This document shows, in pieces, positions 1 to 8,872 of a stretch of 64,000 bases of DNA (positions within the stretch are counted from its first letter, which is position 1; every line of letters starts with the position of its first letter). Source of the stretch: JAHBNG01 sp039028975 (GTDB taxonomy: Bacteria; Chloroflexota; Anaerolineae; Caldilineales; Caldilineaceae); the NCBI GenBank assembly GCA_039028975.1, contig JBCCHB010000046.1, positions 1-64,000 of the forward strand. The letters run 5' to 3'. Below the pieces are notes generated by a model. The model made no database searches, was not told the DNA's origin, and saw only the letters and a list, made by a program, of their open reading frames with translations. The position numbers were made by a program, and so were the translations under genes.

Positions 1-81
1 ACCGGCTTCGTTATCAGGCGGCTCAAGCAAAATAAGTGAGGGGAGGCGGATACTTGGAGCCTACCTTTATCATTCAACATT

Positions 82-333
82 ATGTCTACTTATTTCTTAT
101 TTTTAGCACTTCGTGGTCTTGACATTGGGGACCACTTTACAAAGCGTGGCGGTCACTATATCACCGTTTGGGCACCACGCCAGACGGGAAAGACCTGGGT
201 CATCTTCTTCATCGACTATATCGATGCTGAGAATCGGCAGAAATATGAGGTTGATTTTGCCGTATCCGTCGACGCAACCTCACAATCTACCGTAACTGTC
301 CACCCTCTCTTTATTTCCCTGAATACGAAATAG
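82..333 (+). pseudogene. Remnant of an AAA-like ATPase (P-loop segment only)
   Basis: This 83-codon reading frame holds a P-loop, APRQTGKT, preceded by GGHYITVW. The same arrangement (GRYFTLFAPRQAGKT) starts the intact 518-residue AAA/nuclease protein at 42214-43770. After the P-loop only a few residues resemble the family; the frame then runs into unrelated sequence and stops. The ATPase core, sensor regions and C-terminal nuclease are missing, and no matching N-terminus lies in the 81 bases upstream. I read it as a degraded copy of that family, not a working small protein. The match to the in-window relative is seen directly; decay is inferred. Confidence 0.55.
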
Positions 334-343
334 AGCGATACCT

Positions 344-455
344 TTCAACTCTTCAACTCTTCAACTCTTCAACTCTTCAACTCTTCAACCCTTCAACTCT
401 TCAACTCTTCAACTCTTCAACCCTTCAACCCTTCAACTCTTCAACTCTTCAACCC
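344..455. repeat. 8-bp tandem repeat, 14 units
   Basis: Fourteen exact-length 8-bp units follow each other without interruption. Each is TTCAACTC or its variant TTCAACCC. The array ends 4 bases before the stop codon of the minus-strand ThDP enzyme gene, so it lies in that transcript's 3' end. It has no spacers and is not a CRISPR. On the minus strand it reads as GAGTTGAA units. Slippage of such a short unit should make the copy number variable between strains. Confidence 0.95.
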
Positions 456-459
456 TTCC

Positions 460-2100
460 CTACCTGGCAAACCGTGACCGCTTCCCCTCCATATTGGAAT
501 GTACATCAATCAATACCGTCTTGCCCTCCGCGTTGAGCTTTTGGGCCTCCTTGAGGGCTGGCCCCATCTCGCCTACCTTGCGCACGGTGATGCCCACGGC
601 TCCCATACCCTCGGCAATCTGCGCGTAGTCACCCAGCATATGTGAGACGCCATACTGGGTGCGGGCCGTGGGGAAGCCGCCGGGGTAGGTGGCCATACCC
701 CCATTGTTGAGTAGCACCGTGGTAATGGGCAGTTGCGCACGGGCCGACGTCTCGATATCTGTGCCGGACATGCCAAAGGCTCCGTCTCCCATGAGGTTGA
801 GGCAGAATTTGTCCGGGTTGGCCATCTTGGCCCCAATCATCAGGGGGATGCCAAAGCCTAGGTGGGTGGTCTTGCCCCAGCCGATGTAGCTGTGAGGGGT
901 GGTGGCTGTGTAGAAGGGAACGATCGAATCTCTGGGCGCACCCGCATCGTGGGTAACCATGCTATTTTCCCGATCCAGGTTCTGGTCGATTTCATGAATG
1001 ACCCGATAGGTGCTGAGGGGTTCTTCATCCGAGGTGAGTAAGGGCGTCCATTCGGCTAGCCATTCTTGGCGGATGGCGGCAATCTCTTTGGCTGTGGCCT
1101 CCCACTCTCGGCCTGCCTCGCCAATCTGGGCTTTCACTTCTTCGATCATGGCTTGCAGGGTCAATTTGGCGTCGCCCACCAGACCAATATCCACATTCTC
1201 TTCTTTGTTGATCTCCTCAGGGTTGTCTGTATTCTGAATCAGCAGCAGATCATCGCGTACAGGCTGACCGTAGAAGGTGCGGGTTAAGCTAGAGCCAAGA
1301 GCACAGAGTACGTCGCAAGATTGCAGCCAGCGATGGGCTGGTAAGGTGGTGGCTCCGCTGCCTGCACCCAGTGCCAAGGGGTGGCGCTCATCAAAGGCAG
1401 ATTTGCCAGGCATAGTGCAGAAGACGGGAATGCCGGTCAGCTCAGCCAACTCCTTTAATTCGGCTGTGGCATCTGCAAAGAGCACGCCACCTCCAGCCCA
1501 AAGCAGCGGCTTTTTGGCCTTAAGCAGCGCGGTCACTGCATCCTTGATGTCACCCGAAGTAGGGACCTGCCGAATAGGTTTGGGAGAATGGTATTCATCT
1601 AATACGTTGGGCGTCTCCTGACCACAGACATCAGTCGTCAACTCGACAACAATCGGCCCGGCGGGGCCATTGCGCAAGGCATGAAAGGCCCGGCGCATCA
1701 CCGCGGTGATCTGCTCGGGGCTGTAGATGGCTTCCACCCGCCGGACCACATTCTGGTAGTTGTGAACAGCCGAATAGTTGGGGCTGACCGCAATCTGATT
1801 CAGATTGACACCGCCTGGCAGCATCAGAATGGGGATGTTATCGGCGTAGGCTTGGGTCACCCCACCGAGTGAATTTTCTGCGCCAGCCTGGGCCTGAACC
1901 GCTACGACGCCAAAGCGCTTGCGATCACTTGTGCGGCTAAAGCCATCGGCCGCCATAATGGCCCCCCGTTCATGGCGAAACGCAATGGGGCGTATGCCCT
2001 CCTTGGCAACTGCTTCAATCAGGGGATTGTTAGGGAAACACGAGAGCCATTCTACCCCTTCTTGCTTCAATATCTTGGCGATTAGTTCAATTCCGTTCAT
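460..2100 (-). CDS. ThDP-dependent enzyme, acetolactate-synthase-like
   Basis: A 546-residue member of the thiamine-diphosphate enzyme superfamily with the usual three-domain layout. The N-terminal PYR domain has the cofactor-activating glutamate in FRHERGAIMAADGFSR (Glu44). The middle domain follows. The C-terminal PP domain has the Mg/ThDP motif GDGAFG at about 438 ending in LLNNGG about 27 residues later. It resembles acetolactate synthase large subunits and related decarboxylases, but no small subunit is adjacent and the substrate cannot be told. I chose ATG at 2100 because GGAGGA lies just upstream. An upstream start at 2169 would add 23 residues encoded by the neighbouring inverted-repeat element. 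It is transcribed alone, away from the other clusters. Confidence 0.85.
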   Translation of the reverse strand: MNGIELIAKILKQEGVEWLSCFPNNPLIEAVAKEGIRPIAFRHERGAIMAADGFSRTSDRKRFGVVAVQAQAGAENSLGGVTQAYADNIPILMLPGGVNLNQIAVSPNYSAVHNYQNVVRRVEAIYSPEQITAVMRRAFHALRNGPAGPIVVELTTDVCGQETPNVLDEYHSPKPIRQVPTSGDIKDAVTALLKAKKPLLWAGGGVLFADATAELKELAELTGIPVFCTMPGKSAFDERHPLALGAGSGATTLPAHRWLQSCDVLCALGSSLTRTFYGQPVRDDLLLIQNTDNPEEINKEENVDIGLVGDAKLTLQAMIEEVKAQIGEAGREWEATAKEIAAIRQEWLAEWTPLLTSDEEPLSTYRVIHEIDQNLDRENSMVTHDAGAPRDSIVPFYTATTPHSYIGWGKTTHLGFGIPLMIGAKMANPDKFCLNLMGDGAFGMSGTDIETSARAQLPITTVLLNNGGMATYPGGFPTARTQYGVSHMLGDYAQIAEGMGAVGITVRKVGEMGPALKEAQKLNAEGKTVLIDVHSNMEGKRSRFAR

Positions 2101-2132
2101 GGAATCCTCCTTTGGTTTTGTTGGGAGAGTTT

Positions 2133-2217
2133 TATACTGCGGTCGTTTTGAAAACAGGTGTTTTCCCAAGCCCTACCAGAGAGACCAAACACCTGTTTTC
2201 AAACGGAGCTGAGTATA
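2133..2217. repeat. Dispersed 85-bp inverted-repeat element, copy 1
   Basis: The left arm begins TATACTGCGGTCG and the right arm, read on the other strand, begins TATACTCAGCTCCG. Both continue into TTTGAAAACAGGTGTTT, giving about 31-bp imperfect arms around a 23-base centre (CCTACCAGAGAGACC). It lies 33 bp upstream of the ThDP enzyme start. The outer TA on each side fits a TA target duplication, as used by IS630/Tc1-type elements. The element is too short to encode a protein. Confidence 0.85.
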
Positions 2218-2631
2218 GTATTGGTATCTTGTGGGTGATGGACTTCTTCACATACGGTTATCTTAGCACGAATAAGGGGTGAGCGAAAACAGACGTTTTC
2301 TTTGGGAAGCCTCTCAGTGCGGGCAAGAGAAGAAGAATGCGATGCACGGCTGAAAAACCGATAGGGCCGTTTCACCAGAAGCCCAGCCGTGCGCTGTATT
2401 CGATACGAATGCACCGCGGGACATAAACGCACGTGACCAAGCCAGCAAGGTTTCCCATATGTATCTTCTACTGAACAGTGTGCCGCACCCTCTTGATCCA
2501 TATTCAGACCGTAACCCTACGTTTTTCATACGCCTATTAACGGACCAAAATTTACCGTAACCTTACCATTTTTCCGTCGTCATCATAAATAACTACCAAA
2601 ATCTACTCATATCCGTTTGAACTTTCTGGTA

Positions 2632-2745
2632 AGGCCATTCCACAAAAATAATTAGCCAAAATTCGAGCAGTGAGCACGCCTCGCGCGGGTCGAACCGGCA
2701 CGAGGCGTGCCCATTGAACGGGTATATTATTCTTTGGAATGGCCT
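2632..2745. repeat. Nested 114-bp imperfect inverted repeat
   Basis: The outer arms AGGCCATTCCA (2632-2642) and TGGAATGGCCT (2735-2745) are perfect. Inside them GCACGCCTCG (2674-2683) pairs with CGAGGCGTGC (2701-2710), and the AT-rich stretches between are also partly complementary. The centre is more GC-rich than its surroundings. Its sequence is unrelated to the 85-bp family. It could form a long hairpin or be a separate MITE-like element. Confidence 0.75.
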
Positions 2746-3250
2746 AAATGTATTGCCTATTCCATCAATAGAAATTCCATTATATGCTGCAGTTTGGCCA
2801 TAGGTGGTGCTTTGCGACTGTTGCACGTTTGGTTACAGTCGTGAAACAACCTGAGAAGGGTAACCTCTCTTCAACCGAGTGAAACTTTCTCTCTGTGCTA
2901 GAGTTGAGTATAAACGTGCATACTATTGACCTTTCGATCATAGTAAGCTGAATGTAATACCTTCTTAAGGTTGGGTTTGATATACTAATCGTTAAGATTT
3001 GCTTAAACTGTACGATTACTGTACCCAAAGTACATTATCCAAATCCCGACAATTACAGACAAGCGACGCGTTTTCTACCTATGCTGCCTTACTGCGGACG
3101 ACATCGATGAAACGACCAGAATTAGAAGTCGTAGCTAGACAGAAGCATTCTTTGAGTGGATGTTGTTCGAAACCAGAAATTCCTATCCCTCTCGGTTAGA
3201 CTCGTAGGCTCTATAGGAACCCACTGCATCAAACACAACTTCACTTTGGA

Positions 3251-3317
3251 TCTTCGATCGAGAGAGCTTTACATCTCACGATCAAGAAGGAGACCTCCCA
3301 AGTCTCTTCCTTCTCTG
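3251..3317 (+). promoter_or_regulatory. Two adjacent hairpins in the leader of the surface-protein gene
   Basis: TCTTCGATCGAGAGA (3251-3265) can pair with TCTCACGATCAAGA (3274-3287), with one bulge. Directly after, AGAAGGAGAC can pair with GTCTCTTCCTTCT. Both lie 70-130 bases before the ATG at 3385. They do not match a riboswitch class I can recognise. They could be a structured 5' leader or chance. Confidence 0.25.
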
Positions 3318-3384
3318 CCAGCTACAAGCGCTAAACGCAAATCAATAACAATATCGTAATCGTTAATGTAGAGGAGAGAAGAGC

Positions 3385-6300
3385 ATGGCCTTTTCACTTG
3401 GGGCGGCGCGCGTCTATCGGTCAACCGCTAATGACGCTCGTCTTTCGAGACAAAATCATCTTCATCAGACAATTTCCCAACTTCGCCTTATCCTATTTTT
3501 ACTTGCCATTGTTGTGGCACTTCTGCCCTTTCACTTTAGTTTTGCCGCGCCACTTCAGCAGGGCACCGACCCAAACCCAGGCATCGATCTCTGTTACAAT
3601 GCCGACGGTCCTGGCCGCGACATCTCTGGCACAATTAACGGGCGCCCCTTTACCAACCATGCAAGAATCTTTCGCTTAACTGTGGATGGCGTTGAACAAG
3701 ATGCGTTCTGCACAGATTTGTATAATCCCATTGGGACGAAGCAGTGCCACAGCAACAGCCAGATTGGCGTAACCGATCCAAAAGTGGCGTGTGTGCTCCA
3801 GTACTACCCCCCAAGTTCAATTACAGAGGATGATGAAGCGGCGGCTGTGCAGAGCGCAATCTGGCACTTCTCTGACGGTTTTGAACTGTCACCTACTGAG
3901 AGCATCTTTGGGCGATATCAGTCGATCATTGCAGATGTGGAGACGAAATTTGCGGGCGGTGCCTGTACGCCTATTGATAATTGGCAGCTTATCGCGGATG
4001 CAGATACTCATGTTCACTTTTTGCAATTTGAGTCAGGGCAATTCCTGCCAGATGAGCATCGTATCCCCATCAAAGTTCTGGCGGGTGATCAGCCCGTTGC
4101 CAACCAGTTGGTTAACGTAACCACCGATCTAGGCACGCTTACGTGGAATGGTCAATCGGGCCAGCAGCTTACCGTTCAGACCGATGGGGCGGGTGTTGCG
4201 ACGGTGCTAGTCGTGCATGATAACCCAGGTGTTGCCACAATTGACATCTCTACCAATGTTGAACTGCCGGTTGGTACTCGCATTGATCCCGGGGCAAATG
4301 TTCAAAAGCTGGTTGTTTCTGGCACGGATAGTTACCCACTTCAGCGGCAGATTTCTGTCCAATGGGCAGCAGGCGAAACGTTGATCCTGAAGAAATTCCA
4401 CGACCGAAATAACGATACCCTCTTTAATGGTTTTGATGAATTTATCGATTGGTCCGTTCAAATCTGTGAGGCTGGGACAGATAACTGCTTTACAAAAGAT
4501 TTAGGCCCTGATGGATCAGAATCGCTTAGTGTGGGGGCCAATCAGCGCTATGATATTTGCGAGGTTACCAACAACGATTGGTTAAATACTCGACCGCTGT
4601 GCGAGTATGATGTAAGCGTTCCTGCTACTGTTTGGTTTAGCAATGTACAACTGCCAGCCCTGGTTATTGAGAAGTATCATGACCTCAATGGCGACGGCAT
4701 AAGAGATGACAATGAACCGGAGATTGAAGGCTGGCCTTTCCAAATATTGAGACAGAATGGCGAAGAATGGGTTTCAACCTACAGCGGCAATACGGGGGCT
4801 GGCGGGCGGCTCGGCTATTCTGGTATCGGCTTCCATACCTACCAGGTCAAAGAGCGTTTCCCGAGTGATGAGCAGTGGTATGCCTCCACGGCTGAGAGTC
4901 AAACCGTCGCGGTTCACGATAAGCAGATCTACTCACTAACCTTTGGCAACCTAAAGCCAGCCGCTTTGACTATCGATAAGACCTGGTTAATTGATAGCAA
5001 TGAAACGGCTCCGCCAATTGACACGCTGGCAACAGCCTGTGTTCGTCGCACGGGTCCTGGAACGCCAGACACATCCATCGTCCCCCAGGTGCAAGGCGTC
5101 GATCTCGTGGCTGATGATGATGGCTTCTACTGCTACAATCAACTCTCTACAAGCGTTACGTTTGAGAATCTGTGGCCGGGTACCTATGAACTGATCGAGC
5201 GTTCCCCCCAGAACTGGACACCAGTTGTTACGCCGGCTCAGGTCAATCTGCTTAGCGGTAGCCACTTCCGCTCTATTGGTTTTGTCAATAGCACCACAAC
5301 CGCAAGCATTGGCGACTTCGTTTGGCTGGATTGGAATGAGAATGGCTTGCAAGATAGTGGTGAAAGTGGGGTTGGGGGTGTAACTGTTCATCTGCTTGAT
5401 GGACAAGGTACAGAGATTGCCAGCACTTCTACCGATAATTCTGGTCAATATATCTTCCAAAATCTGCTACCGGGAGGCTATTCACTGCGCTTTGAGCCGC
5501 CCGCTGACCACGAGATATCCCCTCAAAATCAGGGGAACGATACGTTGATTGATAGTGACATCGACCCAGATACAGGGGCTACCATTGTCACAACCCTTTC
5601 ACCTGGCGAAGCAGATATGAGCTGGGACGCGGGCATCTTTAAGCCTGCCTCGCCTGATTACACCTTTGAAAAGTATATCAATGGCAATGATGCTGATACG
5701 GTAGCAGAGGCCGTCCGAACTGCGCCAGACCAGTTGCTCACCTTCAAATATGAAGTAACCAACACTGGTGATAGAGCCTTAATTTGGACTCAACTAGTGG
5801 ATGATGTCTTTGGTGACCTAACCGCCGAGTGTGGCCTGCCAGTCGACGTTCCCCTTGACCGCAGCGTAAGTTGCTCTATTAACAGGCTATCAGGCGCTTT
5901 TCCAAATGGTAAAGTGAACATTGGTCAAGTCAGCGTTCGTACTCAAATCCAGCAATTGGAGGACAAGAACGATCCGGCTTGGTACATCACAATTGTAGAA
6001 CCTCGGGAGCTACCGGCTTCTTTGGGTGATACAGTGTGGCTAGATGAGAACGAAAATGGCCTACAGGATGAGAATGAACAAGGGGTTCCTAATGTTGAAG
6101 TTAGGCTGCTTGCTGAAGACGAAACTCCTCTTTCCGTGACCGGAACGGATTCTGATGGCAAGTATCTCTTTGATGACCTGGCACCCGGAAAGTACATTGT
6201 TGAATTCGAGATTCCTTACGGTTATACGCTAACTCATGCCTACGTGGGGAACGATCAAGCCATTGATAGCAATGCCCAACTGACGGCACCCTATGTCGGA

Positions 6301-6840
6301 CGCTCGGAAAGCGTTACGCTCCAGTCAGGCGAGGCCAATATGACCATTGATGCTGGCCTAGTCTGGGCGCCACCCGTTCTGAATATTCAAAAGGTTCCTG
6401 CAATTAACCTTGCTCGCCCGGGTGCTTTGATTACGTATACAATCACATACTCAAACTCAGGTGGCTCCGACGCAATCAATGTGAAGATTAAAGAAGATAT
6501 TCCCCAAAATACGAGCGTCGATCTAAACCGAAGTACACCAGGGTGGCAATGTGAGAGCTTAGGCATCTGCACCTTTACCATCGGCCGTCTGCCAGCACAG
6601 ACACTAAACCCAGAGCCACTACTCTTTATTGTTCGTGTTGACGATCCATTGCCAACGGGCGTGCTTCAAATTGCCAATGTGGTGACGATTAATGATGAGG
6701 AAAGCCCACCCAATGGACCTGTAGGAAGTAGTACGCCCAACGTAATTGTTCCAGTTGAACCGCCAACGAACCTACCCTTTGATAATGAGCCGGATGAGCG
6801 AAATATGGAGCCTGTACTTTACCTACCGTTCATTGGCTAA
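3385..6840 (+). CDS. Large exported surface protein: thioester domain, SdrD_B repeats, DUF11
   Basis: A 1151-residue protein with a hydrophobic export segment at about 33-54. Residues 66-190 look like a thioester (TQXA) domain: Cys109 in AFCTDL and Gln156 in AVQSAIW are placed as the pair that forms the internal Cys-Gln thioester in Gram-positive adhesins. Cna_B/SdrD_B-like beta domains follow. Two are clear, 640-753 (ASIGDFVWLDWNENGLQD) and 878-993 (ASLGDTVWLDENENGLQD), each with an acidic Ca-binding-like loop. A DUF11 domain spans about 998-1110. The protein ends VLYLPFIG, with no LPXTG motif or C-terminal membrane anchor. GAGGAGAG precedes the ATG. The likely role is a covalent surface adhesin or stalk protein. 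Domain assignments are by motif; covalent binding is inference. Confidence 0.8.
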   Translation: MAFSLGAARVYRSTANDARLSRQNHLHQTISQLRLILFLLAIVVALLPFHFSFAAPLQQGTDPNPGIDLCYNADGPGRDISGTINGRPFTNHARIFRLTVDGVEQDAFCTDLYNPIGTKQCHSNSQIGVTDPKVACVLQYYPPSSITEDDEAAAVQSAIWHFSDGFELSPTESIFGRYQSIIADVETKFAGGACTPIDNWQLIADADTHVHFLQFESGQFLPDEHRIPIKVLAGDQPVANQLVNVTTDLGTLTWNGQSGQQLTVQTDGAGVATVLVVHDNPGVATIDISTNVELPVGTRIDPGANVQKLVVSGTDSYPLQRQISVQWAAGETLILKKFHDRNNDTLFNGFDEFIDWSVQICEAGTDNCFTKDLGPDGSESLSVGANQRYDICEVTNNDWLNTRPLCEYDVSVPATVWFSNVQLPALVIEKYHDLNGDGIRDDNEPEIEGWPFQILRQNGEEWVSTYSGNTGAGGRLGYSGIGFHTYQVKERFPSDEQWYASTAESQTVAVHDKQIYSLTFGNLKPAALTIDKTWLIDSNETAPPIDTLATACVRRTGPGTPDTSIVPQVQGVDLVADDDGFYCYNQLSTSVTFENLWPGTYELIERSPQNWTPVVTPAQVNLLSGSHFRSIGFVNSTTTASIGDFVWLDWNENGLQDSGESGVGGVTVHLLDGQGTEIASTSTDNSGQYIFQNLLPGGYSLRFEPPADHEISPQNQGNDTLIDSDIDPDTGATIVTTLSPGEADMSWDAGIFKPASPDYTFEKYINGNDADTVAEAVRTAPDQLLTFKYEVTNTGDRALIWTQLVDDVFGDLTAECGLPVDVPLDRSVSCSINRLSGAFPNGKVNIGQVSVRTQIQQLEDKNDPAWYITIVEPRELPASLGDTVWLDENENGLQDENEQGVPNVEVRLLAEDETPLSVTGTDSDGKYLFDDLAPGKYIVEFEIPYGYTLTHAYVGNDQAIDSNAQLTAPYVGRSESVTLQSGEANMTIDAGLVWAPPVLNIQKVPAINLARPGALITYTITYSNSGGSDAINVKIKEDIPQNTSVDLNRSTPGWQCESLGICTFTIGRLPAQTLNPEPLLFIVRVDDPLPTGVLQIANVVTINDEESPPNGPVGSSTPNVIVPVEPPTNLPFDNEPDERNMEPVLYLPFIG

Positions 6841-6888
6841 TTTGCCATGGTGAATCAACCGCACAGGTTTACCTAACCCTAAATCCAT

Positions 6889-6934
6889 GAAATAGACAGC
6901 AGCCCATCCTCGCAGATGGGCTGCTGCCTATTTC
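6889..6934. terminator. Strong hairpin terminator
   Basis: A 20-bp stem with one mismatch: GAAATAGACAGCAGCCCATC pairs with GATGGGCTGCTGCCTATTTC around a 6-base loop. It is followed by T-rich sequence on the plus strand. It lies 48 bases after the stop of the surface-protein gene and before the stop of the convergent phosphoesterase gene, so it probably terminates both. Confidence 0.85.
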
Positions 6935-7010
6935 TTAATCTTTCTAATCTTTTTATCTTCGTTATTTCCAGGGCGGAGAGCATCTTACCTTACAACCAGC
7001 CATATTGAGG

Positions 7011-7853
7011 CTAGCTCAATATAGGGGTAGAGGGAACACCCATGGTCAATATTGGGCGGAGGTAGTCGGCAACGCCTCTTTCAACTTTCCACTGTCTTGG
7101 ATACCCCAAAGAGACTTCGTTGAAGGGAATATCGTCTTTTATTCGCTGTCCGCGAATGTGGAGATGTCCGTGAACAATTGCCAAGGGGCGAAAACGTAGG
7201 TGCCATCTTTGGGTTCGTCTTGTCCCGCACCATGGGGTAAATCGAGGGACCCTTGGCAACTTGGCATGCTCTTGGCATAGTGGATAATGGTTGACGATAA
7301 TCAGCGGCGCCTGTTGGGCTGCACTCTGTAATCTCTTCTCAGTTATCTGGCATCTCGCTGCACACCAATCCCCTCTTGTTGCATAAGGGTCTGGGTGGAG
7401 GAAAACTTCATCCGCTGCCACAATGCCCTCCTCTTCTGCCCACTTCAAGACATCCCTTTCCGCAACATCATCTGGACGAAATGAATAATCATACCCGATA
7501 AAGATCGGTGCAATCAGCGCTGGGTTGGATTCATCTGGCCAAAGAACATACTCATCTTCGGGTGTAACAACCCCATATTCTCTGGCAAGTTCAACAATGT
7601 GCTCGTATTTTGCCACGCCTCGCTTTTTGTTGGTAGACGTAGGGATGGTCCATAAATCATGATTGCCCGGCGTCCAGAAAACCTTCGCAAAGCGCTTGGT
7701 GAGGATTGAAAAGCAAACCTTCATGAGCTGATCTGATTCTGCAATATCACCCGCTACGATCAGCCAATCGTTGGGATAACTTGGTAGGCGATTCACTGCC
7801 TCTAGATTGGCTGCGTGACCTACGTGCAGGTCACTAATGGCGTATAAATGCAT
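7011..7853 (-). CDS. Calcineurin-like metallophosphoesterase
   Basis: A 280-residue protein with the full metallophosphoesterase motif set. It has Asp8-x-His10 (SDLHVG), GD at 35-36 (VAGDIAES), GNHD at 63-66 (TPGNHDLW), a histidine in VNHYPL, and GHLH in IVHGHLHIRG. These bind a two-metal centre that hydrolyses phosphoesters. There is no signal peptide, so it should be cytoplasmic. The natural substrate cannot be told. An AGGT precedes the ATG. It is a single gene convergent with the surface-protein gene, and an 85-bp inverted-repeat element sits 21 bp upstream of its start. Confidence 0.88.
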   Translation of the reverse strand: MHLYAISDLHVGHAANLEAVNRLPSYPNDWLIVAGDIAESDQLMKVCFSILTKRFAKVFWTPGNHDLWTIPTSTNKKRGVAKYEHIVELAREYGVVTPEDEYVLWPDESNPALIAPIFIGYDYSFRPDDVAERDVLKWAEEEGIVAADEVFLHPDPYATRGDWCAARCQITEKRLQSAAQQAPLIIVNHYPLCQEHAKLPRVPRFTPWCGTRRTQRWHLRFRPLAIVHGHLHIRGQRIKDDIPFNEVSLGYPRQWKVERGVADYLRPILTMGVPSTPILS

Positions 7854-7873
7854 TACCTATGGTTCCGTTATTT

Positions 7874-7958
7874 TGTTCTGCGTTCGAATTGAAAACCGTA
7901 GGATTCCACAACTCTCTTAAAGTTGCCAAACTATGGTTTTCAAACTGGGTTGAGTATA
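7874..7958. repeat. Dispersed 85-bp inverted-repeat element, copy 2 (diverged)
   Basis: Same length and layout as the 2133 copy: the left end is TGTTCTGCGTTCG, the inner arms ATTGAAAACC and GGTTTTCAAA are complementary, and the right end is GTTGAGTATA. The centre (CAACTCTCTTAAAG) has drifted. It lies 21 bp upstream of the phosphoesterase start. Confidence 0.7.
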
Positions 7959-8278
7959 AATATACTTTGAGCGTCTTCACCTCGCCTCACCTGCCACTCG
8001 AGGTCCCAATGTTTGGGTGCTTTGAAGCTCTGTGATGATACTGTTTAACGTAGGGAATGGCAAACTTATACTTTGCTAAGACGTCGATGAGAATGGAGAT
8101 GTGAATTAGAGGTGATTCGTGCTATTCAAGACATGTGAAGTTCTTGAAAGGTTTCCAAAAGAGATAATGTGTTATGCTGACTGCGCTCGAATTATCAAAA
8201 CGAATTAACCTACAGGGTTGCTCGCTCTTTATGCGACCCTAACCTATCACTACAAGCTGTAAGATCAAAATCTGAGTA
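7959..8278. other. Intergenic interval between divergent genes
   Basis: 320 bp between the minus-strand phosphoesterase (with its repeat element) and the plus-strand acyltransferase. No frame with coding character and no clear hairpin was seen. It must hold the promoter of the exopolysaccharide cluster, but I saw no close match to a TTGACA/TATAAT pair. Confidence 0.5.
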
Positions 8279-8872
8279 ATGATTGATGAATTTCTTTGCA
8301 AAGTCTATATCCACCTCTCAGGTAGGCTAGGACTCCGTCGGCTAAAAAGAAATGGTGTACGGCTTGGACAAAATCTACGGATTACAGGTCTACCTATTGT
8401 CATTCTGAAGCCGAATTCTTCTGTACAAATCGGTGACCGCGTTACCCTCTGTTCCACAAGTTATCGTACAGAACTTGGCGTAAATCATCCAGTTATTCTG
8501 CGCACTTCACGTAACGGTGCATCCATCGCCATTGGTGACGACGTTGGTATTAGTGGCGCGTCAATCTGTGCTTCCACCCATATTTCAATTGGTACTAGTT
8601 CGCTATTAGGTGCCAATGTAATCATTGCTGATACTGATTTCCATCCCTTAACTAAAGAGAATCGCCGATACTCGAAAGACGAATCCTCAATTCTGACCGA
8701 ACCAGTACACATCGGGTCGAATGTATTTTTGGGTGCGAATACGATTGTACTCAAAGGTGTTACGATTGGAGATAACTCAGTTATCGGCGCCGGAAGTGTG
8801 GTAGTCAAAGATATTCCAGCAAATTGCATCGCAGCCGGGAATCCTTGTAAGATGATTCGCCCTCTTGAATAG
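8279..8872 (+). CDS. Hexapeptide-repeat acyltransferase (left-handed beta-helix)
   Basis: A 197-residue protein made largely of hexapeptide-repeat turns with small hydrophobic residues every six positions (for example IGDDVGISGASICAS and IGDNSVIGAGSVVVKDIP). It ends with the AAGNPCKMIRPL tail typical of WbbJ/maltose-acetyltransferase-like enzymes. Such enzymes move an acetyl group from acetyl-CoA onto a sugar. HPLTKENR carries a His in the usual active-site region. As first gene of the polysaccharide cluster it probably acetylates a sugar of the exported glycan; the acceptor is unknown. No strong ribosome binding site precedes the ATG. Confidence 0.85.
   Translation: MIDEFLCKVYIHLSGRLGLRRLKRNGVRLGQNLRITGLPIVILKPNSSVQIGDRVTLCSTSYRTELGVNHPVILRTSRNGASIAIGDDVGISGASICASTHISIGTSSLLGANVIIADTDFHPLTKENRRYSKDESSILTEPVHIGSNVFLGANTIVLKGVTIGDNSVIGAGSVVVKDIPANCIAAGNPCKMIRPLE

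Larger units (their letters stand above)
2218..3384. other. Long non-coding interval
   Basis: About 1.17 kb without a convincing gene. Short frames here (for example on the minus strand at 2199-2501) have no signature and no clear ribosome binding site. The interval holds the nested inverted repeat at 2632-2745 and, nearer the next gene, two small hairpins at 3251-3317. It should contain the promoter of the surface-protein gene at 3385, but I found no near-consensus sigma-70 promoter. Confidence 0.6.

Noticed and set aside
344..455. CRISPR array
   Set aside because: The repeat unit is 8 bp and there are no unique spacers, and no cas genes are nearby.
2101..2169. Upstream start for the ThDP enzyme at 2169
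   Set aside because: The added residues are encoded partly by the inverted-repeat element, and a good ribosome binding site sits just before the ATG at 2100.
2199..2501. 100-residue open frame on the minus strand
   Set aside because: No ribosome binding site or recognisable motif; its end overlaps an inverted-repeat element; composition is not protein-like.
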